In this document: in pieces, positions 1 through 9,000 of the stretch
Numbering within the stretch: position 1 is the first letter of the stretch
Layout of the letters: each line of letters begins with the position of its first letter
From: Muribaculaceae bacterium
GTDB taxonomy: Bacteria; Bacteroidota; Bacteroidia; Bacteroidales; Muribaculaceae
DNA length: 43,291 bases
Reading direction: 5' to 3'
Assembly (NCBI GenBank): GCA_024400935.1
Contig: JAKSLZ010000018.1
Span: 1-43,291 of the forward strand
Translations under genes and position numbers: made by a program
The notes under the pieces: generated by a model
The model's input: the letters and a program-made list of their open reading frames with translations, nothing else
What the model was told of the DNA's origin: nothing
The model's database searches: none

Positions 1-59
1 TAGGGCGGCTTGGGGACTTGCACCCGTTAGAATACGTTCGTGCTGGGCGAACCAACACC

Positions 60-90
60 AATCCCGGTAATCAATGCGACTACCGGGATT
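60..90. terminator. Stem-loop near left edge, possible terminator
   Basis: A perfect 10-bp inverted repeat (AATCCCGGTA at 60-69 and TACCGGGATT at 81-90) encloses an 11-nt loop. It is followed on the plus strand by a weakly T-rich stretch. It lies between whatever ends at the left edge and the convergent AraC gene. Positions 1-59 hold no complete gene. Frame 2 is open from the edge to a stop at about 69, but this is too short to identify. Confidence 0.4.
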
Positions 91-117
91 TATTGTGCTT
101 ACACCTCGCGACGAGGG

Positions 118-1008
118 CTACACGCCGTAGTTGTGTAGTTTGCGGTAGTTGACGGGGGAATGGCCCAGGTGCTTCTTGACAAATTTCCCAAAGAACGAGA
201 GGTTGTCAAAGTTGAGCTCTGAGGCTATCTCTTTCACGCTCATGTTGCTGTATAACAGCATCTGCTTGATGCGCGCCACCAGGCTCTGGGTAATGATTTC
301 GCTGGCCGACCTGTTGCTGTGCTGGCGGCACACGCTGGTGAGGTACTTGGGCGAGACGCACAGCTCGTCGGCATAGGACTTGACGCTGCGGTGACCGTCC
401 ACATTGTCGGTTACCAAATACAGGAAACGACGATAGAGCTTGTCGCCTTGCCTCAGGATGCTGGGGGTACCTTCCTCGGGGCGGCTGATGAACGACAGCA
501 GGTCGATGGACAAAGCCTTGAGGATCTCGAGCATCGTCTCCCTGTCAGCGTTGAAGGCGGGGTGTGTCATCTTGAAATCAGCAAGCTCGTAGTACTTATC
601 CAGCAGGGTAATCTCGTCGGCCGAAAGGGGTATCACGGGGTTAGACTGCAACATCATGACGGCATCTATCAGGCTCTTGTTGATGAGCGAGAACGCCATG
701 CGCGAATTAATGGCTACCAGCTTGCACGATACGTCGGGGCTCGTGTAGTCTATGGCAACCAGCGAGCGGGAGTTGACAAAGAGGGCGTCGTTTTGCTTCA
801 CTACTACTTCTTGCTCATTGATGCGCATTTTCATCTCTCCGTTGAGGCAAAAGAGCACCACGAGGAAGTTCACCCTAAAAACATTTGCGATATAGGGCAG
901 GGACGTGATGTTGTCGCCAAAGAAGAGCTCTCCGTCGTAGTATTTCATTTTCTTGGATATTGACGGGATATCCTGCAGGTTTAGCGTCGCGATGTCATGG
1001 GTATTCAT
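118..1008 (-). CDS. AraC family transcriptional regulator
   Basis: A 296-residue DNA-binding regulator. The C-terminal third (about residues 195-290) is a classical AraC/XylS double helix-turn-helix: a first helix pair around SVKSYADELCVSPKYLTSVCR, and a second around MSVKEIASELNFDNLSFFGKFVKKHLGHSP, which carries the family signature. The N-terminal 150 residues look like the cupin-like sensing domain of the family; the ligand cannot be read from sequence. The gene lies directly downstream of an iron-type alcohol dehydrogenase on the same strand. A strong terminator separates them, so it is probably transcribed on its own. A role in controlling the dehydrogenase is possible but only inferred from proximity. 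The ATG at 1006-1008 is the only good start before the hydrophilic N-terminus. Confidence 0.9.
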   Translation of the reverse strand: MNTHDIATLNLQDIPSISKKMKYYDGELFFGDNITSLPYIANVFRVNFLVVLFCLNGEMKMRINEQEVVVKQNDALFVNSRSLVAIDYTSPDVSCKLVAINSRMAFSLINKSLIDAVMMLQSNPVIPLSADEITLLDKYYELADFKMTHPAFNADRETMLEILKALSIDLLSFISRPEEGTPSILRQGDKLYRRFLYLVTDNVDGHRSVKSYADELCVSPKYLTSVCRQHSNRSASEIITQSLVARIKQMLLYSNMSVKEIASELNFDNLSFFGKFVKKHLGHSPVNYRKLHNYGV

Positions 1009-1074
1009 AGCTCTTATAGTTTTAGGTGGATCACTTGTTGCAAGATTAGTGTTCTTGGATATATCGACTTGATT

Positions 1075-1122
1075 AAAAAAACAATGGGCATAAGGATGCA
1101 GTAATCCTTATGCCCACATTGT
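1075..1122 (-). terminator. Rho-independent terminator of the alcohol dehydrogenase gene
   Basis: A 12-bp perfect stem (GGGCATAAGGAT at 1086-1097 with its complement at 1104-1115) is extended by further pairing of the outer ACAAT/ATTGT. On the minus strand it is followed by a run of six T at 1075-1080. It sits 10 nt after the stop codon of the dehydrogenase. Confidence 0.85.
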
Positions 1123-1132
1123 TATGAGTTGA

Positions 1133-2311
1133 TTAATCCTCGCGAATGGTATCAACAAAGATGTTGATGATGTCCTCACGGGTGAGGAAACGGGGATCGC
1201 CGTCGAGCATTGCGCTGCCGGTAGCGATGGCATTGTCGGCCAGGCCGTCAACGTCGGCCATGGTGAAGCCATACTCGCTGAGCTTGATGTTGTCGACCTT
1301 GCACTCACGCTTCATGATAGCGAGGGCGTCAAGGAAGTCGCCGGGACGTGCAGCCTTGTGCTGGGTCATCTTCTCGGCCATCTTCATGTAGCGCTTCATT
1401 GTGTCGTTCTTGAAGGTCTTGAAGTAAGCCTTAGACAGAGCGATGAGGCCTGCTCCGTGGGGCAGCTCGGGGTGCAGCGCACTCAGTGCGTGCTCCATAG
1501 CGTGCTCGCCAGTGCAGCCGCTGGTGCTCTCTACCATACCTGCCAGTGTGCTTGCCCATGCCACCTTAGTGCGTGCCCACAGGTTGTTGCCGTCGTTAAC
1601 GGCCACGGGGAGGTATTTGTATAATAATCGCACTGCCTCGAGTGCGTAGAGGTCGCTGATGGGTGAGTGATTCTTGTTGATATAACCCTCGGCTGCGTGG
1701 AAGAACGCGTCAAAGCCCTGGTAAGCAGTGAGTGCAGGGGGCACAGAGAGCATGAGCTCGGGATCAACAATAGCGAGTGTGGGATAAATGTGCTTGCAAC
1801 CAAATCCCATCTTCTCGTGAGTCTCTTCGTTAGTGATTACGCCCCACAGGTCCACCTCGGTGCCTGTGCCGGCTGTTGTGGGAATTGCCACGATGGGGAG
1901 CGCACCGGTCACCTTCTTACCGCCGCCTGTGCCGCCGTGTACATACTCCCAGAAGTCGCCGCCCATGTGGGCAGTGATTGCGATTGCCTTGGCAGTGTCG
2001 ATAGAGCTGCCGCCGCCCAGACCAATAACAAAGTCACACTTGTTGTCAAGGCACAGCTGAGTACCTTCCATCACGTGTGACTTAATGGGGTTGGGCAATA
2101 TTTTATCAAATGTCACATGCTCCACACCTGCTTTGTCGAGCTGCTCGATGAGACGGTCGAGATAGCCCAGACGCTTCATTGATGTGCCTGCCGAAATCAC
2201 GATGAGCGCTTTCTTGCCGGGCAAGGGCATGGTTGACAAGTTCCTGAGTTCCCCGGCACCAAACACGAGTTGGGTCGGGATGTTCAAGCCGAATTTCATT
2301 TTACCTTTCAT
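1133..2311 (-). CDS. Iron-containing alcohol dehydrogenase
   Basis: An NAD(P)-dependent dehydrogenase of the Fe-ADH family (392 aa from the chosen start), expected to interconvert a primary alcohol and its aldehyde in the cytoplasm. It shows the nucleotide-binding GGGSSIDTAKA motif and the downstream PTTAGTGTEV segment. The metal-binding residues fit FDAFFHAAEG (Asp and His) and the paired His of EHAMEHALSALHPELPHG. The open frame extends upstream to 2386. The ATG at 2309-2311 is preferred because the predicted promoter lies inside the longer frame, and a second ATG four codons later (2297-2299) is equally close to the family's usual start. The gene is monocistronic between a promoter and a terminator. 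The substrate cannot be deduced. Confidence 0.92.
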   Translation of the reverse strand: MKGKMKFGLNIPTQLVFGAGELRNLSTMPLPGKKALIVISAGTSMKRLGYLDRLIEQLDKAGVEHVTFDKILPNPIKSHVMEGTQLCLDNKCDFVIGLGGGSSIDTAKAIAITAHMGGDFWEYVHGGTGGGKKVTGALPIVAIPTTAGTGTEVDLWGVITNEETHEKMGFGCKHIYPTLAIVDPELMLSVPPALTAYQGFDAFFHAAEGYINKNHSPISDLYALEAVRLLYKYLPVAVNDGNNLWARTKVAWASTLAGMVESTSGCTGEHAMEHALSALHPELPHGAGLIALSKAYFKTFKNDTMKRYMKMAEKMTQHKAARPGDFLDALAIMKRECKVDNIKLSEYGFTMADVDGLADNAIATGSAMLDGDPRFLTREDIINIFVDTIRED

Positions 2312-2361
2312 AATAGTTAGTTTTAAGTGTACCGCTAGGTACAGTGGATAATTATTTGGGG

Positions 2362-2392
2362 TAAAATTAGTAATTTTTTTGCACATTTCAAA
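2362..2392 (-). promoter_or_regulatory. Bacteroidetes-type promoter for the alcohol dehydrogenase
   Basis: On the minus strand, TTTG (2389-2392) is followed after 19 nt by TAATTTTA (2362-2369), one mismatch from the Bacteroidetes -7 consensus TAnnTTTG. The predicted leader is about 45 nt. Confidence 0.5.
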
Positions 2393-2464
2393 GGGTTTTT
2401 ATATGAATTTCAAAATTACGGACATTTATGAGGCATTTATTGCCACCTTTGAGTCATCGCGAAG

Positions 2465-2558
2465 CTTGTGCCGGCACCACAACCACACTGCAATAGTGTT
2501 TGCGAAATCTCCGCACTGATAGTCCCATCACTGTATAATGACATGGGGCCGGCACAAG
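2465..2558. repeat. 94-bp intergenic inverted-repeat structure
   Basis: Perfect 11-bp arms (CTTGTGCCGGC at 2465-2475, complement at 2548-2558) enclose about 72 nt, which itself contains a small hairpin (ACACT-gcaat-AGTGT). No T-run follows on either strand, so it is not an obvious terminator. It lies between the end of the unknown two-gene operon and the dehydrogenase promoter. Confidence 0.5.
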
Positions 2559-2582
2559 AACACGGGAACGATGAAGCGCCCG

Positions 2583-2981
2583 CTACTGGGCACGCGCCAT
2601 CAGGAGCATGATGCGGGCACGGGCGGTGCGCCATGCCAGGCCGAAGTGGGTCCCCTCGTCGCCATAGTGGCGCAGCAGGGCATAGTTGGCAAGCAGGTCC
2701 ACAATGGTGTCGTGCACGGTGGCGGTGTGGCAGTCCATAGTGGCGGGAAGGGCAAGCCCTATGGTGATATTACCTTTGTCCAGAAACGGATTGTAGTTCC
2801 AGGCGTTGATATATCCTGCCAGTCGCATCCGCAGGTCGGCCAGGCCGTCCTCAATGCTCATCTCGAGCTTGCGGGCGTTGTCGGGGGTGAGTACTTTGAT
2901 ATCGGTCTCATAGGCCGCATGCCATGCACTGTCGGCATATATGCGGTCAAGGATTGTGTCCAGATCTATTGTGATTGTCAT
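2583..2981 (-). CDS. Hypothetical protein, second gene of a two-gene operon
   Basis: A 132-residue soluble protein that I do not recognise. It has no signal peptide and no membrane segment. It starts with an acidic, probably helical N-terminus (ITIDLDTILDRIYADSAWH), has several Trp and Tyr residues, and ends in a basic helix (FGLAWRTARARIMLLMARAQ). Its start codon overlaps the stop of the upstream gene by 4 nt (ATGA overlap), indicating translational coupling and a shared task with that gene. Its base composition is like the neighbours. Phage or mobile-element origin is possible but nothing in the sequence demonstrates it. Confidence 0.75.
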   Translation of the reverse strand: MTITIDLDTILDRIYADSAWHAAYETDIKVLTPDNARKLEMSIEDGLADLRMRLAGYINAWNYNPFLDKGNITIGLALPATMDCHTATVHDTIVDLLANYALLRHYGDEGTHFGLAWRTARARIMLLMARAQ

Positions 2982-3418
2982 GATTTCAAGGTCTTGTTGA
3001 TTTTGTGGTATGCATAATCGGGGGTAAAGAAAAATTGCGACGCACGACAGTTGTCGAGCACAAACTCAAGGGCACGTGGCACCGAGATGTCGCCATAGGA
3101 GCACAGCTGCTTCACCATCAACGCAAGTTCCTCCCACATAGACGCTTGATTAGAAGGCTTGACAGGGTTGACACCTTGATTGAGTATCGATGACACCACC
3201 AGATAGGCGCGGTCATAGCTCACATGATAGTGAGGCCTGAAATTGTGCGTGACATACTCTACTGCGGCATGGCGGGCATCAGAGACACCGGCCTCGAGCA
3301 TCAAGTCGAGCACGCGGCGATAATAGTCCATAAACTCGTTGTCGCGCTTAATGCGGTTGCGGTGCTTACCGCTTATCCCGCTTCCACCAGAATAGTTGTA
3401 ATGAGTGTGATGATTCAT
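2978..3418 (-). CDS. Hypothetical protein, first gene of a two-gene operon
   Basis: A 146-residue protein that I do not recognise. The N-terminus is unusually rich in His, Asn, Gly and Ser (MNHHTHYNYSGGSGISGKHR), followed by a predicted helical body with many aromatic residues (MDYYRRVLDLMLEAGV, YVTHNFRPHYHVSYDRAYLVV). There is no signal peptide. A strong promoter lies about 60 nt upstream, and the next gene overlaps by 4 nt, so the two form a dedicated operon. The start at 3416-3418 gives the shortest leader; no alternative start lies nearby. The function is unknown. Confidence 0.75.
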   Translation of the reverse strand: MNHHTHYNYSGGSGISGKHRNRIKRDNEFMDYYRRVLDLMLEAGVSDARHAAVEYVTHNFRPHYHVSYDRAYLVVSSILNQGVNPVKPSNQASMWEELALMVKQLCSYGDISVPRALEFVLDNCRASQFFFTPDYAYHKINKTLKS

Positions 3419-3476
3419 AATAGTTTAAATGTAGATTAAGGTTAATAAAAATATTGGTTGTGCGTTTTTTGCACTG

Positions 3477-3508
3477 CAAAGTTAATACACAAAATGGTAA
3501 ATTGCAAA
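3477..3508 (-). promoter_or_regulatory. Promoter of the hypothetical two-gene operon
   Basis: On the minus strand, TTTG (3505-3508), 20 nt, then TAACTTTG (3477-3484), a full match to the Bacteroidetes sigma-ABfr type consensus. The leader to the first ATG would be about 55 nt. Confidence 0.65.
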
Positions 3509-3641
3509 TATTTTGTGGTATTTTTACATTTTTATAACAATAGGGATTATCTCGATAACACATTTCTTTACATGCCCCCACAACCCTGTTGACCATGTTA
3601 TGCAGCACGGTGCGAGAGATTTAGCGACATCTATTTCGTTA

Positions 3642-3672
3642 TTTGTAAAATAATTGTTATCTTTACACTTTG
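3642..3672 (+). promoter_or_regulatory. Promoter of the Xaa-Pro aminopeptidase gene
   Basis: TTTG at 3642-3645, then 19 nt, then ACACTTTG at 3665-3672, one mismatch from TAnnTTTG. The ATG at 3706 lies about 27 nt after the expected transcription start. Confidence 0.5.
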
Positions 3673-3705
3673 TAAACGAATATAATCTTAAAACTCAATA
3701 CTATT

Positions 3706-5103
3706 ATGTTTAGCAAAGAAACTTATGTAGGCCGTCGCGCCGAACTCAAAAAGCTCGTAAAGAGCGGTGTTGTGTTGTTGTTTGGCAACAACGAGTCACC
3801 CTGCAACTACCCCAACAACGCCTTCTATCCCTTCCGTCAGGACTCATCGTTCCTCTACTACTTTGGCCAGAATCGTGATGGGCTGGTGGGCGTCATCGAC
3901 ATCGACAATGACAAAGAGACACTGGTGGGCAATGACATCGACATCGAGGACATCGTGTGGTATGGCTCGGTCGACAGCATGGCCGACATGGCAGCACAGG
4001 TGGGCGTGGCTAACAACGCGCCCATGAGCGCACTCAAAGCGATTTGCGATGAGGCCAAGGCCCAGGGACGCACCATCCACTTCCTGCCTCCCTATCGCCA
4101 CGACAACATGATACAGATCATGGACCTGCTGGGCATTCACCCCTCACAGCAGCGCAAAGAGGCTTCTCATGTGTTGCGCATGGCGGTAATAAAAATGCGC
4201 AGCGCCAAGACTGCCGAGGAAATCGAGGAACTGGAGCGCGCCAGCGTCATCGGCTACAACATGCACACCACAGCCATGCGACTGGTTAAGCCCGGACTGA
4301 GCGAGAAATACATTGCCGGACAGATCGACGGCATCGCGCTCTCTTACGGCGCCAAGACCAGCTTCGCCACCATCTTCTCGCAACACGGCGAGATCATGCA
4401 CGGCAACCCCTCTGAGGCCCTGCTCGAGGACGGACGTCTCGTGCTGTGTGACTGCGGTGCCGAGACACTTAACAACTACTGCAGCGACCACACCCGCACA
4501 ATGCCCGTCAACGGCAAGTTTACCCAGCGCCAGCTCGAGATCTACAGCATCGTTGAGGAATGCCACGACCTGGCCCTCAAGGTGGCAGCCCCCGGCGTCA
4601 AATACCAGGACGTGCACTTTGCTGTGTGCCGCCTCATGACCGAGCGTCTCAAGGAACTGGGTCTGATGAAGGGCGACGTGGACGAGGCCGTAGCTGCCGG
4701 TGCACACGCCATGTTCCTGCCTCACGGACTGGGTCACATGATGGGCATGGACGTGCACGACATGGAAGGACTGGACCAGATATATGTAGGATTTGACGAG
4801 GAGACCCGCCCCAACCTGGAGCAGTTTGGCACTAACTGCCTGCGCATGGGCCGACGCCTCGAAGAAGGCTTCGTGGTTACCGACGAGCCGGGCATCTACT
4901 TCATCCCCGCCCTCATCGACGACTGGCGTGCCAGCGGACACTGTGCCGAGTTCCTCAACTTCGACATGCTGGAGACCTACAAGGACTTTGGAGGCATCCG
5001 CATCGAGGACGACCTGCTCATCACCGCCGACGGCTGCCGCTTCCTGGGCAAAGACCGCATCCCCTACCACCCCCACGACGTAGAGGAATTCATGGCCAAC
5101 TAA
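3706..5103 (+). CDS. pepP: Xaa-Pro aminopeptidase (M24B family, aminopeptidase P)
   Basis: A 465-residue cytoplasmic metallopeptidase that removes N-terminal residues preceding proline. An N-terminal creatinase-like domain (about residues 1-170) precedes the pita-bread catalytic domain. All five expected metal ligands are present: D249 (LCDCGAE), D261 (CSDHTRTMP), H344 (LPHGLGHMMG), E394 (VVTDEPGIY) and E434 (GIRIEDDLL). H340 and the HGLGH context match the family. The length is normal for bacterial aminopeptidase P. The gene stands alone behind its own promoter, with a 9-nt repeat array beginning 45 nt after the stop. The antisense strand carries a long spurious frame because of codon bias. 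The gene symbol is given by family. Confidence 0.93.
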   Translation: MFSKETYVGRRAELKKLVKSGVVLLFGNNESPCNYPNNAFYPFRQDSSFLYYFGQNRDGLVGVIDIDNDKETLVGNDIDIEDIVWYGSVDSMADMAAQVGVANNAPMSALKAICDEAKAQGRTIHFLPPYRHDNMIQIMDLLGIHPSQQRKEASHVLRMAVIKMRSAKTAEEIEELERASVIGYNMHTTAMRLVKPGLSEKYIAGQIDGIALSYGAKTSFATIFSQHGEIMHGNPSEALLEDGRLVLCDCGAETLNNYCSDHTRTMPVNGKFTQRQLEIYSIVEECHDLALKVAAPGVKYQDVHFAVCRLMTERLKELGLMKGDVDEAVAAGAHAMFLPHGLGHMMGMDVHDMEGLDQIYVGFDEETRPNLEQFGTNCLRMGRRLEEGFVVTDEPGIYFIPALIDDWRASGHCAEFLNFDMLETYKDFGGIRIEDDLLITADGCRFLGKDRIPYHPHDVEEFMAN

Positions 5104-5148
5104 CCCCTCTAAGCTTTCTAGCCCCAAAAAACCATAGCCCCTATAAAT

Positions 5149-5269
5149 CCTAGAGAGCCTAGAAAGCCTAGAGAGCCTAGAATGCCTAGAGAGCCTAGAA
5201 AGCTTAGAAAGCTTAGAGAGCCTAGAGAGCTTAGAACGCCTAGAGAGCCTAGAGCGCCTAGAGAGCTTA
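5149..5269. repeat. 9-nt tandem repeat array (CCTAGAGAG type)
   Basis: About 13 consecutive degenerate copies of a 9-nt unit (CCTAGAGAG, with variants CCTAGAAAG, CTTAGAAAG, CCTAGAATG, CCTAGAGCG) fill the gap between pepP and the four-helix-bundle gene. The unit length is exact throughout; only positions outside the TAG core vary. The CTAG core is self-complementary, so neighbouring units can pair. Confidence 0.9.
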
Positions 5270-5307
5270 TACCCCTCCCACTCCACCCCTTAATAAAATG
5301 AAAAAAA

Positions 5308-5964
5308 ATGAATAAACCCTCATCCTCGCTTAAACGCCAGAGCAACTGGAACAAACTTTTCTTTTACCAGAAAAGCGAAGTCCTGTTCCAGCTCACTGTC
5401 GTGTTTTGCAAACGATTTTTGCCACCCTATGGCGACCGCACGGTAGACCAGATGGTACAAGCCGCACGCTCAGGAAAACAAAACATCGTCGAGGGGCTTG
5501 CCGATGGTATGACATCTACCGAGATGCAACTAAAACTGCTGAATGTGGCTAGAGCCAGCCTGCAAGAACTACATGAAGACTATCAAGACTACCTAAAAGC
5601 TCACAAGCTGGAGCAATGGGACAGTTCACATTCACGCTATTCATCGATGGTGGAATATTGCAAGTCTCACAACACGCTTGAGGATTATTCATCTTTTTTC
5701 ACTCGATGGTCAAGCGAAGAAATGGCAAATTGCGCCATAACGCTGTGCCACATGACAGACACCTTGATGAGCCGCTATATAAAAGCACTCGACGAGGCAT
5801 TTGTGAAAGAAGGGGGAATAAAAGAGCGCATGTATGCTGCCCGCACGGGATATCGCAAAGGACAAGACGAGCGCCTCAGCTTTCTCGAGAAAGAAAACGC
5901 ACAACTAAAAGAAGAAATAGCCAGACTAAAGCGCCTCCTCGTCGAGAACGGCATAGTATATTGA
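5308..5964 (+). CDS. Four-helix-bundle suffix domain protein
   Basis: A 218-residue protein matching, by recognition, the Bacteroidetes family of four helix bundle proteins with a suffix domain, related to the 23S rRNA intervening-sequence (IVP) proteins. The core segment around residues 50-90 (GKQNIVEGLADGMTSTEMQ, then LLNVARASLQELHEDYQDYL) is characteristic. The C-terminus (about 190-215: LEKENAQLKEEIARLKRLL) is a short heptad coiled coil, suggesting oligomerisation. There is no signal peptide. The molecular role of the family is not established; the related Avd proteins of diversity-generating retroelements share the fold and bind nucleic acid, but no reverse transcriptase is present here. 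The gene is more A-rich than its neighbours and has 9-nt periodic repeat arrays on both sides, consistent with a mobile or repeat-associated cassette. Confidence 0.8.
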   Translation: MNKPSSSLKRQSNWNKLFFYQKSEVLFQLTVVFCKRFLPPYGDRTVDQMVQAARSGKQNIVEGLADGMTSTEMQLKLLNVARASLQELHEDYQDYLKAHKLEQWDSSHSRYSSMVEYCKSHNTLEDYSSFFTRWSSEEMANCAITLCHMTDTLMSRYIKALDEAFVKEGGIKERMYAARTGYRKGQDERLSFLEKENAQLKEEIARLKRLLVENGIVY

Positions 5965-5976
5965 GGCAACAGGAAC

Positions 5977-6045
5977 AAAAAAACCATATAAGCCACACAG
6001 GCTATAAGCTACTTATGTAGCCTATATGACCTATGTGGCTTATAT
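5977..6045 (-). terminator. Palindromic 9-nt repeat array acting as terminator of the LRR gene
   Basis: Segments 5986-5997 and 6034-6045 form a perfect 12-bp outer stem (ATATAAGCCACA and complement). The interior is made of 9-nt modules (AGGCTATAA, GTAGCCTAT and similar) that continue the imperfect palindrome over 60 nt. On the minus strand the structure is followed by seven T (5977-5983), as expected for a rho-independent terminator of the large LRR gene ending at 6085. Confidence 0.7.
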
Positions 6046-6084
6046 ACTTTATATTGCCCGTATGGCTTTATCTTGCCACCAGTC

Positions 6085-9000
6085 TTACTTCATCACCTTG
6101 CTGGTGACGGTTGAGCCGTCCTTGAGGGTCTTGACAACGATGTTGACGCCTTCCTGCATCTCTTCGATGCGCTGGCCGGCAAGGTTGTAATAAGCTGTGC
6201 TCACAACCTCTACCTCGGCATCCACATCCTCTACCTCGGTCACGATATTGGCATTAGCACTCCAGTCGAGGTAGAATGTGCTGGTAGAGCGACCGTTGTT
6301 GTAGGTGTACTCGGCACGTCCGTTCGCTCTTGTGCTGTTTTCGCTCGAAGGAGTGAGGACCGCGATGGTGCCATACAATTTTTCAGAATCAATATCGCCT
6401 ATAGCGGCAGCCTTGCGTGAGCCTGTCACTGTGCCCTGGACGCCATCACCCCATGAGTTCACGCTGCTTGCGCTGAAGTTGTCCTGGGCAAGGCTGGGAC
6501 GAGGTTCGCCCTTGAGTTCGTCCTGACTGGTCTTGGTGTCGAGGAAAAAGCCGCCATTTTCGCCGGCATTTTCATCCAGCTGGAAGTAATACAACTTAAC
6601 GGGCTTATTATCCTTAGTGAACGCAGCACACTCGGCTGTGATGGTGCGGCCGTTGTCCACGTCAACGATTGCCTCGGGAGCGAGTGATGTAGCGCCGCTA
6701 AGGTCGATGCCATTGATGTGGTTGTGAGCAAACTCCATGCGGGTGAGCGCAGCGAGTGATGTGGGCAGGGTGATGTTATACAAGTTATTGTTATTGGCAA
6801 CAACGGTCTGCAACGCAGTTGAAGCGAAGTTAAGGTCACTCAGCCAGTTACCCTGGGTTTCGTCACACTTGTCATTATTGCTGCAGTCAAAGTGAACCAG
6901 CGCGTTGTTTGATGCCAGGTCAAGGTCTTTAACGTGGCAGCGAGCCAGGTCGAGGTAGCGCATTGCACCGCTTGCGCGCACGTCGAGCGATGCCAGAGCA
7001 GCGTTGTCATAGCACTTGAGCGAGTCGAGTGCGGTAGCGCCGTTGAGCTGGAGCGAAGTGAGGCCGCTGTTAGATACCCATGCGGTCTTGAGGTTCTGCT
7101 TTCCGCTCAGGTTGAGGCCGTCGGCGCCATAGGCGTTGTTATAAGCGTGCAGATACTTGAGGTTGCTGTTGGCAGTCACGTCGAGCGAAGCGAGGTTGCT
7201 GTTGTCCTCGCAATAGAGCAACTCAAGATTAGTAGCAGTGTTGAGACCAGCAAGACCCAGGCCGCCTACTGCCTGCTGAGTGCGAGTGTCGGGGTTGGGA
7301 TCGGGATGGCCGTAAGGTTCAGCGTCGATGCGTGCCAGGCCGGTGTTGGGAACGTAAACCTGCTTGAGCTCGGGGTTGTTGTTCAGCGACAGCGAGGTGA
7401 GGTTGGTCTTGTCGTTAGCCTGAGCGATAACCAGGTGGGGGCAATCGTCGGCAACACACTCAACGAGTTCTCCATTAGCCTTGAGGTTCAGGGTATGGCC
7501 CACGCCGGTGCTGCTCCAGTGTGACCAGTTGTTCTTGGTCCAGTTACCTGACACATTGAGATACTTGAGGTGGGGGAGCTTGGTAACACCTACCGAGTCG
7601 AGGTCGCTGTTTGCAACATTGATATATTCAACATTGGGACAGCCGTCCTTACCATTGGGGTTCCATGAGCCCTGCATAGTGTAAGAGTCTTGACCACGTG
7701 TCTCAATCATGCTGATGCGTTTCAGGTAGTCAAAACCTTGACCTTCAAAGTTTTTGAGGAAGCCAGCTGATTTCATACCGTTATAGTCAGCATAGAACTC
7801 CTCAAGTTTGTTGCAGTTACTGATGAGCAGGTAGTGAGGTTCACGATTCTTGGCAGTTTCATTTCCACGCTTTGCAAAGTTGGCCATGTAGTAGTCCTCT
7901 TTGTACTTGTCGAGGCGGCCGTCACGGGCAAAGTGATGGATGGCGGTGTAACTGATGTCGATATACTTAAGCTCTTTATTATAAATAAGGTTGAGCATGC
8001 GCAAGCCGACGGTATCGTTGAACTCACCAGGGTCGCCGGGAGTGTGGAACTGCTTATTAACAACGCTGTTGTCGCTATACTCAGTGATGGTGCGGTTGTT
8101 GCGCACGATGAGAGTCTCAAGCAGGGTATTCTTGTGCAGGTGGAGCGAGTCCTGGAGCAGGTTGTTGCTCAGGTCAAGGTACTTGAGACCAGTGAGGTGC
8201 TCAAGGCTACTGCGGGTAGGAGTTGCAGGGCGATAACCGTTATCGCCTTGAGAACCAAAAGTTTTGTAAGCGTTGCTGAAGGTAGTAAACTTGTTGTTAG
8301 CTGCTTTGAGTACTTCAATGCCTGTACAGCCGTCAGTTGAATTTTCTTGACCCAGCTGACTGAAGTTGCTGTTCTCAATATCAAGCACTTTGAGAGCGCT
8401 CAGACCCTTGATGTAGAGGCCCTGTGCGGCACTAACACCGGTAGCCGAAGCAGTCTTGGTAAGGTTAGCATTGCCGTGCAGGTGAACCTCAGTAAGGTTA
8501 GCGTTGTCACCAAGTGCCAACGCACTCATTGCACTGTTCTCAACAGTGAGCGAAGTGAACCCATTGCTACCCAGATCAAGACCCTCGAGGGTATTGCCAG
8601 TGAGCGAATACTCTGCAGGGAAATTGTTGCTCTGCAGCGAGAGGCAAGTGAAAGGACCACTCACAGCAGGAACGTCGCTAAACTGGTTGCCATCAAGCAC
8701 CAAGGTCTTGAGCAAAGCACAGTTATCACCATTGATATTGGGGACAGAAGTGAGTCCACTATTAGTGATTGAAACGTATGTCACCTTTGCGTTACCCGAT
8801 ACATCCACCGTCTCCAGCGCGGGACAGTTGCTGATTTCCTGATGGGTGAAAGTATTACCACTGATTCTCACAGTTTTCAAGTTCTGGAAGCCATCAATAG
8901 AACCATTTGTAGCCCACTTAGCATTTTCGGCAATAAAGGTTTCGAGCAAAGGGTTATTGGCAGGCTTGAGATATGTCTTCTCACGATTCTCAAACCACAA

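Noticed and set aside
1-59. tRNA or group II intron end on the minus strand (GGGTGCAAGTCCC resembles a T arm)
   Set aside because: No cloverleaf can be drawn and there is too little sequence before the window edge, so no element is assigned.
4144-5286. Long antisense frame (380 codons) opposite pepP, starting in the CTAG array with LSR tripeptide repeats
   Set aside because: It is an artefact of codon bias in pepP plus the 9-nt period, which stays open in frame. It has no promoter and no recognisable domain, and pepP has all five catalytic ligands on the other strand.
5308-5964. Avd protein of a diversity-generating retroelement
   Set aside because: The fold class is similar, but there is no reverse transcriptase, template repeat or variable repeat in the window, and the protein fits the suffix-domain subfamily better.
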